Part shown: positions 34,935 through 43,644 of the stretch, one piece after another
How the letters are laid out: each line of letters opens with the position of its first letter
How positions within the stretch are numbered: the first letter of the stretch is position 1
From: an uncultured Porphyromonadaceae bacterium
GTDB lineage: Bacteria; Bacteroidota; Bacteroidia; Bacteroidales; Muribaculaceae
NCBI GenBank assembly: GCA_900550645.1
Contig: URTA01000009.1
Location: forward strand, 1-53,406
Direction: 5' to 3'
Length of the DNA stretch: 53,406 bases
The notes under the pieces: generated by a model
The model's input: the letters and a program-made list of their open reading frames with translations, nothing else
The model's database searches: none
Told to the model about the DNA's origin: nothing
Made by a program: the position numbers and the translations under genes

Positions 34935-35585
34935 TCAAGCCTCTGCCTTGGCAGCAGCACCACGGGCAGCACGAGTGAGCTGAACGGCGCAAACGACTGC
35001 GTTCTTGGCGTTCATCAGCTCGAGACCCTCGAAGTGGAGGTCGCCGACAGCCATTGACTGACCCAGACCGAGGTTGTCAACGTTGATGACCAGACGCTCG
35101 GGAATTTCGGTATAAACAGCTTTCACCTTCAGTTTGCGCATGCTCAGTGTGAGCTTACCGCCGGCCTTCACACCCTCGGCATGACCCTCGATCTTCACAG
35201 GCACTTCCATTACGACAGGCTTGCCGGGGAATACCTCGAGGAAGTCAATGTGCATCACTGTGTCCTTCACGGGCTGGAACTGCAGTTCCTTCATGATAGC
35301 GTTGCGCTTCTCGCCGTTGAGTTCCATCTCGATAGCGAAGATGTCGGGAGTGTAGATGAGCTTGCGCACATCAGCAGCGTTCACGCAGATGTCGGTAGTG
35401 ATGATGCCGCGCTTTGCGTCTATCTCCACGAGCTTCTCACCCGGCTTCAGTGTGCCGGTGAAGGGGAGCTCAACGATTTTGCCGCCGTTGAGGATTGCGG
35501 GGATTTTGCCTTCAGCGCGGAGCTGTTTCACTGCACGCTTTCCGAGTGCTTCACGCGGCTCGGCTTTCAATTGAAATGTCTTCAT
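34935..35585 (-). CDS. rplY: 50S ribosomal protein L25 (long, TL5/Ctc type)
   Basis: 216 aa. The N-terminal L25 domain binds 5S rRNA, and a C-terminal beta domain (EVFPGKPVVMEVPVKIEGHAEGVKAGG) marks the TL5/Ctc form. It opens MKTFQLKAEPREALGK with KQLRAEGKIPAILNGG. The tail is Ala/Lys-rich. It is transcribed from the promoter at 35724-35754 through a 130-nt leader with three strong hairpins, which suggests leader-mediated control. Confidence 0.96.
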   Translation of the reverse strand: MKTFQLKAEPREALGKRAVKQLRAEGKIPAILNGGKIVELPFTGTLKPGEKLVEIDAKRGIITTDICVNAADVRKLIYTPDIFAIEMELNGEKRNAIMKELQFQPVKDTVMHIDFLEVFPGKPVVMEVPVKIEGHAEGVKAGGKLTLSMRKLKVKAVYTEIPERLVINVDNLGLGQSMAVGDLHFEGLELMNAKNAVVCAVQLTRAARGAAAKAEA

Positions 35586-35621
35586 TACTAATCAGTTGTT
35601 GTGTTACTCAAAATAAGTTGT

Positions 35622-35717
35622 ATGCTCGCGAGCATCACGCTTGCCGGCTCATTGCCGGCCGATGGCCTGTCTCGGCGGGAGACAGCAACAGATTTCCCAT
35701 CACACGATTTGCCTAAA
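35622..35717 (-). promoter_or_regulatory. structured rplY leader (candidate autoregulatory element)
   Basis: Reading from the transcript start: CTGTCTC/GAGACAG with a 5-nt loop (35667-35685), GCCGGC/GCCGGC with a 5-nt loop (35643-35659), and the palindrome ATGCTCGCGAGCAT (35622-35635). The first ~30 nt are unpaired and include GTGTGATGGGAAATC. The spacing to the rplY ATG is about 36 nt. It may be an r-protein leader or a riboswitch; I did not recognise a named class. Confidence 0.5.
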
Positions 35718-35723
35718 GCGTTG

Positions 35724-35754
35724 CAAAATTACTCATTTTCAGCGACACGGCAAA
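35724..35754 (-). promoter_or_regulatory. promoter of rplY
   Basis: Minus-strand -33 TTTG (35751-35754), 19-nt spacer, -7 TAATTTTG (35724-35731). Confidence 0.8.
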
Positions 35755-35762
35755 ATCTTTTT

Positions 35763-37670
35763 TCAGGGACGTCCGCTGCCGCCGCCGGTCAGGCGTGCCG
35801 TTACGCTCGACGAGGAGCTGCCGTTGACAAGCGTGTACGAACTGCCGGATGTCAGCCCGGCGCAGGTAATGAGTATCGACGAGCCTCCGCCGCCCCATCC
35901 GCCGGGGCCTCCGCCGCCGGGTTCATAGCGTCCGCCGCCGCTTGCCGTATAGTTATCCGGCACTGTAAATTCTGCCAGCACTGTGTCGCCGCTTTTCAGC
36001 GAGACGGTGCTGCCGGCTGTCACCGAGCCTGAACCGGTCACGTATGCCTGTGTGTACTCAGACGACGAAGGGACTGAGTTGCCGCCACCCACGGCGAGCA
36101 CCGTTCCGCCGGTGAAATAGACCGAATAGTTCTCCTCCTCATTGGCATCAAGTCCGCACTCCGGTGCTGACGCTCCGAAAGCGCGTATAGTGCCGCCGCT
36201 GATGTACATGTTGCCGTTGGAGTCGAGCGCGTCATTGCCTGTGGCAACGACCGTGATGTCGCCCCCCTTGATATACATGTGGCTCGACGAGTTGAGGCCG
36301 TCGTCGCGAGAATTGACGACAATAGTACCGGCATTGACCGTCATCTCCGACTTGCTCTCTATGCCCTCGCCGCCGTTGCCGGTAGTCGTGACATTGATGC
36401 TGCCGCCGTTTATTGTCACGTCGCCGTCCACCTTCATCCCCTTGGGCGAAGACTTCTGGTCGCTCGTCAGGCGGTCAGTATTGCCTGTATAGTTGGGATA
36501 TTCTGTGCCGTTGACGTATGCGTACATACCGCCCGACGTGCTTACTGTTATGTCGCCGCCGTCAATGGTCAGCGAGCCATCGCAGTTGATGCCCTTGCCA
36601 CCGCCGCCGGTAGCCGTCAGCTGCAGCGTGCCGGCAGAGATGACCATGTTGCCGTCGCAGCTGAGGCACGATGCCGCCTTGGTTTTTGCGTCATCCTCGT
36701 CCCACTTGCCGCCGCCGGAAACTGATGCCGTTATCGAGCCGCCGGAAATGCTGATGTCGCCGTCAGCCTTGATAGCCTTGGAAGCAGTAGCCGTAGCGGC
36801 AACGTTGATAGAGCCGCCGCTCATGGTGAAGCTGCCGGTGTCCTCTGCCTCGCGGTCAGTGTCGTCCTTGAACGACACCTGAATGCCGTCATCGCCAACG
36901 CCCGAAATGTTCAGCTCGCCGCTTTCCATCAGAAAATACTGGTTGCAGTTTATGCCGTCCTTTACCGCAGAGGTCACATTGACCGTGCAGTTCTTCATCT
37001 CAATATACTCCTTGGCATAGATGCCGTGAGCCGTGTTGCCGTTCACCGTCAGCGAGCCTTTGCCTTTCAGCTCAAGGTGACCCTTGCAGGCTATGCAGCC
37101 CTTCTGCGAGCCGCCCGCGCCGTCAGTCAACACGTTTTCAGTGCCTTTCTTGACACTCAGTTCGATGCGCTTGCCGTCCTGTATGTTCAGCGGTGCGCCC
37201 GAGGGGTTGGTCAGTGCAAGTCCCTGCAACTCAATCGTCGCCTTGAAGCTGCCGTCCAGCTCGAAAGAGCCGTCCCCGGAACTTCCGGAGAGGATATAGG
37301 TTATCTCGCCGCAAGTCTCGTCACCCACCAGGTCGCTCTGCGTCACCGTGACGTGTGCGCCGCTGACATCTGCCGTCACATACTGCGCAATGTTGCCCGC
37401 TATGGTGACACCTGCCAACGAGTTGTCATACACGACAGTCACAGTATTGTCCGCAACCTCCGAATCGTCAACGTATATGCGGTCTATCTCGTCAACGGAA
37501 AATGTGCGGCCGAGCACCGTCAGCGACAGCCCGTCGCTGTACACCATTTCGCCCGCCGTCTCCGCCGGTATCGCGTAGGTGACATTGCCTACCTGCACGT
37601 TCATCGTCTGTGCGCCCGCACCGGCAACCGCCAGTGCTGTCAACGCAGCCATGAAATATCTTGCCTTCAT
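35763..37670 (-). CDS. secreted carbohydrate-binding beta-helix protein (Cthe_2159-like)
   Basis: 635 aa with signal peptide MKARYFMAALTALAVAGAGAQ. After an N-terminal module (GLSLTVLGRTFSVDEIDRIYV) comes a long right-handed beta-helix. Repeats of the form ...GDITVSTSGG, DGDVTINGGSINVTTTGNGGEGIESK and DDGLNSSSHMYIKGGDI match the Cthe_2159/PF14262 family, which binds acidic polysaccharides with calcium. The C-terminus is Gly-rich (GGGGPGGWGGGG) followed by a Ser-rich strand region. It overlaps the small upstream gene by 4 nt (ATGA), and both share a similar N-terminal module, suggesting a functional pair. Confidence 0.82.
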   Translation of the reverse strand: MKARYFMAALTALAVAGAGAQTMNVQVGNVTYAIPAETAGEMVYSDGLSLTVLGRTFSVDEIDRIYVDDSEVADNTVTVVYDNSLAGVTIAGNIAQYVTADVSGAHVTVTQSDLVGDETCGEITYILSGSSGDGSFELDGSFKATIELQGLALTNPSGAPLNIQDGKRIELSVKKGTENVLTDGAGGSQKGCIACKGHLELKGKGSLTVNGNTAHGIYAKEYIEMKNCTVNVTSAVKDGINCNQYFLMESGELNISGVGDDGIQVSFKDDTDREAEDTGSFTMSGGSINVAATATASKAIKADGDISISGGSITASVSGGGKWDEDDAKTKAASCLSCDGNMVISAGTLQLTATGGGGKGINCDGSLTIDGGDITVSTSGGMYAYVNGTEYPNYTGNTDRLTSDQKSSPKGMKVDGDVTINGGSINVTTTGNGGEGIESKSEMTVNAGTIVVNSRDDGLNSSSHMYIKGGDITVVATGNDALDSNGNMYISGGTIRAFGASAPECGLDANEEENYSVYFTGGTVLAVGGGNSVPSSSEYTQAYVTGSGSVTAGSTVSLKSGDTVLAEFTVPDNYTASGGGRYEPGGGGPGGWGGGGSSILITCAGLTSGSSYTLVNGSSSSSVTARLTGGGSGRP

Positions 37671-38068
37671 TTCACTGCTATTTTTCGGGTTGCACCATTT
37701 TCATATCTCAACACATAGATGCCCGGCACGAGCGCACGGCGTGCTGCCGCGACAGTGTCGAAAGTGCCGTAAGCCATTCCTGTGACGGAATACACGGCAA
37801 AGGGAGCGTCTGCGCCGGCATCCACGATGCCCACTGCTGCATCATTCATCGAAAAGAACATTTTGCCGAGGTCTGCCACCTGGTACGACAGCATTGCGTC
37901 GCCGGCAACGGCAGAGAGCATGCCGTCTGCAAAGGTGATGTTCAGGTTTTCTGTCGGGATGGACTGCTGCTCCCCTCCCGAGGTCTCGAACGTCAGGTAC
38001 TTGTAGCCCTCAGCTCTCACAGCCGACTGCAACAGCAGCACTGACAGCAATAACAGTAGCTTTTTCAT
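37667..38068 (-). CDS. small secreted protein with T9SS-like tail
   Basis: 133 aa from ATG 38068 (an ATG at 38077 adds three residues). Signal peptide MKKLLLLLSVLLLQSAVRA. The middle (SIPTENLNITFADGMLSAVAGDAMLSYQVADLGKMFF) resembles the first module of the downstream beta-helix protein. The C-terminus VYSVTGMAYGTF...LVPGIYVLRYENG is a short type A sorting-domain-like block ending KIAVK. It is first in the two-gene operon and coupled by the ATGA overlap. Its role may be to anchor or chaperone the partner (inference). Confidence 0.75.
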   Translation of the reverse strand: MKKLLLLLSVLLLQSAVRAEGYKYLTFETSGGEQQSIPTENLNITFADGMLSAVAGDAMLSYQVADLGKMFFSMNDAAVGIVDAGADAPFAVYSVTGMAYGTFDTVAAARRALVPGIYVLRYENGATRKIAVK

Positions 38069-38157
38069 AACCATCATGAATTAAAAATTATACCCATGCT
38101 GACGTGCGGTTCATGCTGACGCGGAAGTTTCTTCATGACCGATGCACATCTGCAATG

Positions 38158-38165
38158 CAAAAGTA
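38158..38165 (-). promoter_or_regulatory. -7 box of small secreted protein/beta-helix operon
   Basis: TACTTTTG on the minus strand fits the consensus. No clear -33. The leader would be about 85 nt. Confidence 0.5.
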
Positions 38166-38239
38166 CAGATAAAAAACACATATCCACACAATTAACCATT
38201 TTTACACCACACAACCACTCCTCACCGCCTTCCGTTTGC

Positions 38240-38269
38240 AAAAAGCAGGGTGCGCCCTTCAGCGCACCC
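38240..38269 (-). terminator. intrinsic terminator of duplicated T9SS cargo gene
   Basis: 8-bp stem GGGTGCGC/GCGCACCC (38248-38269) with 6-nt loop, then TTTTT on the minus strand. Confidence 0.85.
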
Positions 38270-38303
38270 CAATATGTTTATCGGACTGAATTGTCGATAC
38301 GGG

Positions 38304-39767
38304 TTACTTGGCGACGTGCTTCTCGCCGTTCTGGATGTAGACAGTCCCAGGCAGAGGGTTGCGTATCTCCCGTCCGTTCAAGTCATACATCTTATTGTCC
38401 TTGGGCTTTGCCTGTGCGCCGTCTGACGGCTGCTCCGCAGGTATTTCCTCGACACCGACGGAAGGCTTGCTGAAGTCCTCGTAGGAGAATATCTCCTCTC
38501 GTGTCGCCCGGTCTATGATATGGTGCATTTTCAGTTCAGGGTCGTAATAATCATGCATCCCTGCTGTGCCGCCAACTACCTGAGGAATCAAACACTCTCC
38601 TTTTTCTGCTCCATAGCCTTCGACAATTTTACCGATTGACCGAACATTAATTCTGCGGAGGGTCTGACCGTTGACAGATATTTCATCTACACTGAGAACT
38701 TTCAACGGCATGATGTTAATCCAAATGCTGTTGTTCATCCATATATAATAAGCACCTCTGTACCAGTCCCCTTCAGTCAAGTCAAAATCATAAACGAGCA
38801 CTTCGGTGTTTTTGAGTTCACCAGGGTCTGATGATGATTTGTAGTCCACCTGATACTTATCAAGGATATGGTCGTCAAGAAGCAGATACACTTTCCCTCC
38901 TTCTTGACGCATCAGAGCCAATATGTTGTCAGGAGATGTCCGCAGTGCAGTATATTCTTTGCCATTGCACACGTACTTGCCCTCGAAATACATTTCGGGT
39001 TTCCACGCATTGCGGCGATCAAGTCCAGTTCCAGCAAAATCAACCAGTCCGCACCATACCTTCCCTTCTTGCACCATAGGCTGGTAAGCGCGTGTGTCGA
39101 AGTCAGCTCCAGTGAACAGCACGTTCCCCTCCGCATCCGTCATGCTGTCGAAATTTATGTTGCTTACACGCCAACTTGGCCCGTCATAAAGCACATACTG
39201 CGGAAGGTGAACATATCCATGGTTTATTCCGACACCTTCGACAGCAATATAGTAGCTGCTGAAGGAGTCTCCATGCGGTGACAAATACTGTCGTTTCCGC
39301 TCATGACCGTTTACCATGACCGTATCGACCTTAGTTACGAAAATCTCTACCAGTTCCGGATTTGGATATAAGTCACCATCTCCGCACAATGACACAGACA
39401 TATACTTGTCCCCCGTCTTAGCAGCAAAATCATACACTATCACTTCATCGCCGACTGACAACTTTTCATTGTAGGGAGGTATGTATTCTCCGTCCACAAG
39501 TAGATACACCTTGTCGCCGTCTTGGCGCATATATCCGCACACATTGTTATCGTACATGAGAGGGTGATACATTCTGCCATGCATTTCAACGGACTTGCCA
39601 AAGTACTGTTGCTTTACAACTTCGTAAGGCTTGCCATTGTCCTCAAATTCTAACATGGATTTGTTCCAGATAAGTCCTTCTTGCACCAGCGGCTCGTATG
39701 CGTATCCGCTAACAGACGACAATACCGCCACTAAGAGGGTGAATAATGACCGTAATTTTCTTTTCAT
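38304..39767 (-). CDS. secreted protein with internal duplication and T9SS-type tail
   Basis: 487 aa with signal peptide MKRKLRSLFTLLVAVLSSVSGYA. Two similar halves begin YEPLVQEGLIWN (~residue 24) and YQPMVQEGKVWC (~residue 227). Both continue through YMRQDGDKVYLLVDGE / LMRQEGGKVYLLLDDH and EVIVYDFAAKTGD / EVLVYDFDLTEGD, so the ~200-residue unit is duplicated. The tail MYDLNGREIRNPLPGTVYIQNG ends HVAK, typical of short Bacteroidales sorting tails. The function is unknown. It is monocistronic with its own promoter and terminator. The codons look somewhat AT-richer than those of neighbours. Confidence 0.78.
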   Translation of the reverse strand: MKRKLRSLFTLLVAVLSSVSGYAYEPLVQEGLIWNKSMLEFEDNGKPYEVVKQQYFGKSVEMHGRMYHPLMYDNNVCGYMRQDGDKVYLLVDGEYIPPYNEKLSVGDEVIVYDFAAKTGDKYMSVSLCGDGDLYPNPELVEIFVTKVDTVMVNGHERKRQYLSPHGDSFSSYYIAVEGVGINHGYVHLPQYVLYDGPSWRVSNINFDSMTDAEGNVLFTGADFDTRAYQPMVQEGKVWCGLVDFAGTGLDRRNAWKPEMYFEGKYVCNGKEYTALRTSPDNILALMRQEGGKVYLLLDDHILDKYQVDYKSSSDPGELKNTEVLVYDFDLTEGDWYRGAYYIWMNNSIWINIMPLKVLSVDEISVNGQTLRRINVRSIGKIVEGYGAEKGECLIPQVVGGTAGMHDYYDPELKMHHIIDRATREEIFSYEDFSKPSVGVEEIPAEQPSDGAQAKPKDNKMYDLNGREIRNPLPGTVYIQNGEKHVAK

Positions 39768-39805
39768 AAGCGATGTGTTTAAGATACTGCATTAGTTAAA
39801 TGTCG

Positions 39806-39837
39806 CAAAGTTATTGATTAAAACCAAAACGCGCAAA
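39806..39837 (-). promoter_or_regulatory. promoter of duplicated T9SS cargo gene
   Basis: Minus-strand -33 TTTG (39834-39837), 20-nt spacer, -7 TAACTTTG (39806-39813). Confidence 0.75.
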
Positions 39838-40124
39838 TATAATTGAGATAAAAATGAAGCTGCTATGACATTTCACTGCAAATGCCGCCTCACGCTGTTT
39901 TACATCTGTTGCACTGAAGTACAAGCCTAATGTCCATATTTGCAGCGAGAACAATGCGTCAGCGGCAGCAATTTGCTCACAGGGCTGCAGGCTGACCGTT
40001 AATGTCAGTGTTGTATATTTACAAATCGCGAGGATAATAAGCAGTCGTATTTTGGCAGCAAAGCTGTTGTAGCCATTATGGCCGTTATTGCTATCTGAAA
40101 ACGGCAATAGAGTGCAGCGGCACA
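39838..40124. other. non-coding stretch, AT-rich
   Basis: No gene, promoter or stable hairpin that I can support in this ~290-nt stretch. A 117-codon open frame here has no protein-like features and crosses the repeat to its right. Confidence 0.5.
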
Positions 40125-40217
40125 GTAGGGACATGGCGTGCCGTGTCCGAAGGGCGGCAAGCACGTATGTTATTGAAATGCAGCATGTTCATGTGAACAC
40201 GGCACGCCGTGTCCTAC
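40125..40217. repeat. inverted repeat, ~24-nt arms
   Basis: Left arm 40125-40148 (GTAGGGACATGGCGTGCCGTGTCC) read on the opposite strand matches the right arm 40195-40217 except for two mismatches and one missing base. About 46 nt lie between the arms. A third copy is at 56-73. It could be a MITE-like or REP-like element; no transposase is present. It lies before the galE terminator. Confidence 0.65.
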
Positions 40218-40232
40218 TATGGCTGCGCAATC

Positions 40233-40267
40233 AAAAAACGAGGGTGTGCCTATTTTGACACACCCTC
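40233..40267 (-). terminator. intrinsic terminator of holB-galE operon
   Basis: 9-bp stem GAGGGTGTG/CACACCCTC (40240-40267) with 10-nt loop, followed on the minus strand by C and TTTTTT. It lies 25 nt past the galE stop. Confidence 0.93.
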
Positions 40268-40292
40268 TCTTATACATCGCGTGTTAAACCAG

Positions 40293-41318
40293 TTATTTAT
40301 TCATCAGGTGACATTGCCAAGCCCAGGCATTGCGCATGGTCTCGTCAATGGGCACTTCTGCTTTCCAGCCGAGTACGGTATTTGCCTTGGTAGGCTCCGC
40401 CCATATTTTCTCGATGTCGCCGGCACGGCGAGGCCCTATCTTGTAGGGTACTTCCACGCCTGTCGCACGTCGGAATGACGAGATTAGCTCGAGCACGCTA
40501 ACGCCTTTCCCCGTGCCGAGGTTGAAGACTTCGATAGCGTCTGCGCCCTTGCCGTCAAGCATCCGGCTCATGGCGACCACGTGGGCTTTCGCCAGGTCCA
40601 CCACATCGATGAAGTCGCGGATGCAGCTGCCGTCAGGTGTGTTGTAGTCGTCGCCGAACACTGTCAGCATCGGGCGAAGCCCTGCTGCAGCCTGTGTCAG
40701 ATACGGCACAAGGTTGTTAGGCACACCGAGGGGCAGCTCGCCGATAAGAGCCGAGGGGTGCGCCCCTACGGGGTTGAAGTAGCGCAGTATGATGCTTTTG
40801 ACAGGCTGGCCTGATGCCACGAAATCGCGTATTATCTCCTCGCTGATCTGCTTGGTGTTGCCGTAAGGGGACGTCGCCGGCTTGATGGGTGCAGTCTCGT
40901 CTATCGGGTTCACGTCCGGCTCGCCGTAGACGGTGCATGACGACGAGAACACTATCCCCTCCACACCGAAGCGGGGCATCAGCTCGAGCAGGTTGACCAG
41001 CGTGTTGAGGTTGTTGCGGTAATAGAGCAATGGCTTTTGGACAGACTCGCCTACGGCCTTTGACGCAGCGAAATTGATGATGCCCTTTATGCCGGGGTTG
41101 TCCTCAAACAGGCGCGTGAGGGTAGCGATGTCGGTGCAGTCGCCCTGCACGAAGACAGGGCGCACGCCGGTAATAGCCTCGATGCCGTCAAGCACGCCGA
41201 TGTTGGAGTTGGAGAGGTTGTCGATTATGACCACCTCATATCCGGCGTTTATGAGTTCGACACAGGTGTGCGAGCCGATATAGCCCGTACCGCCTGTTAC
41301 CAATATCTTCTGTTTCAT
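40293..41318 (-). CDS. galE: UDP-glucose 4-epimerase
   Basis: 341 aa, full-length SDR enzyme interconverting UDP-glucose and UDP-galactose. NAD-binding TGGTGYIG at residues 8-15, CTVYG with the catalytic Ser region, and YGNTK (Tyr-xxx-Lys). NPVGAHPSALIGE and GDDYNTPDGSCIRDFIDVVDLA are typical. It is the last gene of the holB-nucleotidyltransferase-galE operon, starting 13 nt after the nucleotidyltransferase, and is followed by a strong terminator. Confidence 0.97.
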   Translation of the reverse strand: MKQKILVTGGTGYIGSHTCVELINAGYEVVIIDNLSNSNIGVLDGIEAITGVRPVFVQGDCTDIATLTRLFEDNPGIKGIINFAASKAVGESVQKPLLYYRNNLNTLVNLLELMPRFGVEGIVFSSSCTVYGEPDVNPIDETAPIKPATSPYGNTKQISEEIIRDFVASGQPVKSIILRYFNPVGAHPSALIGELPLGVPNNLVPYLTQAAAGLRPMLTVFGDDYNTPDGSCIRDFIDVVDLAKAHVVAMSRMLDGKGADAIEVFNLGTGKGVSVLELISSFRRATGVEVPYKIGPRRAGDIEKIWAEPTKANTVLGWKAEVPIDETMRNAWAWQCHLMNK

Positions 41319-41331
41319 GGTGTCGCGGCGT

Positions 41332-42237
41332 TTACTGGAACAATTTTTCGGGATATACGCCCTCGTCGGTCAGCTTGCGGAACTGCGCTACAGTCGCAGG
41401 ACGGTCGGCAGCGTATGTAACGCCAAACCAGCGCGAAGGTGTAGCGACGACCTTGACTGTCGCCTTGCCGGCTTTAACAAGGTCATTGACCACAGAGGGA
41501 ATGTAAAACTCTGATTTCGGCTCGCTGCCGTGCAGCTTGAGGAACTCGACAAACGCCTTCTCGGAGTAATCGAAATAGTCGGGAGTGAAGCCCCACATAT
41601 TCATGGAAACGGCTGCGCCCTCGGGGAACGGCACGGTCTCGCCCTCGGCGTTGACCTGAATGAGCTTGCCCTCCTTGCGCTCGATGCCGTGGCACTCGGT
41701 CACGTCAGTGAGGTAGCCTTCTGTAGACACGTGGCACAGGCCGCGTGACACGCCGCCGTTTTCGCTGAGCGTGTTCTCAATGTTGAAGCCCACGCAGCAG
41801 TATTCACCCTTCTTTCCCTCAACGCCGTTGAGGAAGTCAGCGAGGCAAAGGAAGCTCTCCGCACCGTAGAAGTCGTCGGCATTGATGACGGCAAACGGCT
41901 CGCGGATAACGTCCTTGCCCATCAACACTGCATGGCCCGTACCCCACGGTTTCTGGCGGTCTGCGGCAGGGGCAAAGCCCTCGGGCAACGCGTCTATCGA
42001 CTGGAAAACCACCTCTACGGGGACATGGCCGTGGTACTTGGCTATCACCTTGTCGCGGAACTCCTGTTCAAAGTCATGGCGGATGACGAATACTATCTTG
42101 CCGAAGCCCGCACGCAGCGCGTCATAGACAGAATAATCCATTATCGTCTCGCCGGCAGGCCCCACGCCGTCCAGCTGCTTGAGACCACCGTAGCGGCTGC
42201 CCATGCCGGCAGCCAGGATAAAGAGTGTTGGTTTCAT
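41332..42237 (-). CDS. NDP-sugar pyrophosphorylase-like nucleotidyltransferase
   Basis: 301 aa. N-terminal LAAGMGSRYGGLKQLDGVG is the nucleotide-binding signature of NDP-hexose pyrophosphorylases. AVINADDFYG holds the metal-binding Asp, and KPWGTGHAVL is the sugar-binding turn. The family is common in Bacteroidetes but its sugar is not assigned. Position directly before galE suggests supply of an activated hexose for surface polysaccharide or glycan synthesis. It starts 32 nt after holB. Confidence 0.87.
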   Translation of the reverse strand: MKPTLFILAAGMGSRYGGLKQLDGVGPAGETIMDYSVYDALRAGFGKIVFVIRHDFEQEFRDKVIAKYHGHVPVEVVFQSIDALPEGFAPAADRQKPWGTGHAVLMGKDVIREPFAVINADDFYGAESFLCLADFLNGVEGKKGEYCCVGFNIENTLSENGGVSRGLCHVSTEGYLTDVTECHGIERKEGKLIQVNAEGETVPFPEGAAVSMNMWGFTPDYFDYSEKAFVEFLKLHGSEPKSEFYIPSVVNDLVKAGKATVKVVATPSRWFGVTYAADRPATVAQFRKLTDEGVYPEKLFQ

Positions 42238-42269
42238 ATCGTCGATATTTAGTAGTATTATATTTTTTG

Positions 42270-43397
42270 CTACTTGCGCCTGATGTGCATCAACACTTTG
42301 AGCATCAGGTCAAAGCAGACTATTTTCGCGTTAGCGTTGCCGGTTATGTCACGTGCCGCCTCGTCCACGGCGCGGGCAAGCGGCGTGATGTTGACCTCGT
42401 TTACAAACGGCGAGAATTTTTGGGAGAACGCCTCCTCCTCGGCAGAGAGCAGATTCAGCTCGGGATTGCGGAGGTTGTAGATGAGGTTTTCGCGCAGCAT
42501 AGTGGCGACATACGCCAGGAAGCGGCACGCACCGACGCGCCCCATGGCGGCGACTTCCTCACCTATCTCCTTGAGGCGCACCACGTCGCGGGCGTATGCA
42601 CGGCGCATCATGTCCTGGAACAATTCTCGGAAATGCACCGTCTCCGCCCCCTGTGCCAGCTGGTCGAGAGCGCGGGCATAGCTGCCCTCGGCAAGCCTTG
42701 CAGCCGCGAGTGCCTCCTCCTCGCTGACGCTGCAGTCACGCATCAGCCCGCCGGCAATTTCCTGCGGCGAAAGCGGCAGCATGTTGAGCGTCTGCACACG
42801 CGACCGTATGGTGGCTATGATTTTCTCCGGCTCGTTGCTGACCATGACAAACAGCGAATCGGCATACGGCTCCTCAATCATCTTGAGCAGCTTGTTGGCG
42901 GTCTCGTCGTTCATGCGCTCCGGCAGCCATATCACCGTCACCTTGTAGCGCGACGAATAAGCCGACAGCGACAGGCGGCGCAGTATCTCGGTGCTCTCCG
43001 TCACATAAATGGAGGGCTGCGAGTTGCCGGCATCTATGGCGGTCATCCATTCGCGCATCGGCATATATGAATGTTCAGACAGGAACGCACTCCACTCGTC
43101 GGCATAGTCGGCACACAGCACCCGCTTGGGACTGGTCTTCTTGACTATCGGGAACACATAGTTGACATCCGGAAAATTGAGGTTCTCCACCTGGCGGCAC
43201 GCCGGACACTTGCCGCACGCATCGCCGTCAACGTGCGACGTACAGGCAATATACTGCACGAAAGCCCGCGCCATGCGCATCTTGCCGATGCCCGGCTTGC
43301 CCGCAAGCATCAGCGCATGGGGTATGCGACCGCTGTCCGCCATGTCGCGCAGACGGCGTTTGATATCGTGATGGCCGATTACGTCCTCAAATCTCAT
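42270..43397 (-). CDS. holB: DNA polymerase III subunit delta' (HolB)
   Basis: A 375-aa clamp-loader subunit. FEDVIGHHDIKRRL and HALMLAGKPGIGKMRMA give a P-loop ending K-M instead of K-S/T, and RSRVQ replaces the SRC of ATP-hydrolysing clamp-loader subunits. Both are expected for a non-hydrolysing delta'. A zinc module CTSHVDGDACGKCPAC is present. The C-terminal collar domain is longer than in E. coli. It heads the operon, with the promoter at 43414-43444. Confidence 0.92.
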   Translation of the reverse strand: MRFEDVIGHHDIKRRLRDMADSGRIPHALMLAGKPGIGKMRMARAFVQYIACTSHVDGDACGKCPACRQVENLNFPDVNYVFPIVKKTSPKRVLCADYADEWSAFLSEHSYMPMREWMTAIDAGNSQPSIYVTESTEILRRLSLSAYSSRYKVTVIWLPERMNDETANKLLKMIEEPYADSLFVMVSNEPEKIIATIRSRVQTLNMLPLSPQEIAGGLMRDCSVSEEEALAAARLAEGSYARALDQLAQGAETVHFRELFQDMMRRAYARDVVRLKEIGEEVAAMGRVGACRFLAYVATMLRENLIYNLRNPELNLLSAEEEAFSQKFSPFVNEVNITPLARAVDEAARDITGNANAKIVCFDLMLKVLMHIRRK

Positions 43398-43413
43398 TTG
43401 CGCTTCTTTATTG

Positions 43414-43444
43414 CAAAATTAGGCATTTTCTCGCTATTGTCAAA
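43414..43444 (-). promoter_or_regulatory. promoter of holB operon
   Basis: Minus-strand -33 TTTG (43441-43444), 19-nt spacer, -7 TAATTTTG (43414-43421). Confidence 0.8.
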
Positions 43445-43644
43445 ACACACAGGAGGACTGCACCCGCCTATGCGGGAATAATCGCCCATACTACGCGCTT
43501 TCCGCAAGCACATGCAGCGGTTCATATTCATAAAAACCGGTTCAAATACCTAAAAATGAACTGGCTCTGATGATTTTATATCATTCGCCAGTGGAGGAAT
43601 GGGTAATTTTGGGCATTTCAAATGACATTTTATTTTCAGAAAGC

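Noticed and set aside
39811..40164. 117-codon minus-strand ORF
   Set aside because: Begins inside an inverted repeat arm region, no motif, Leu/Ser-rich random text.
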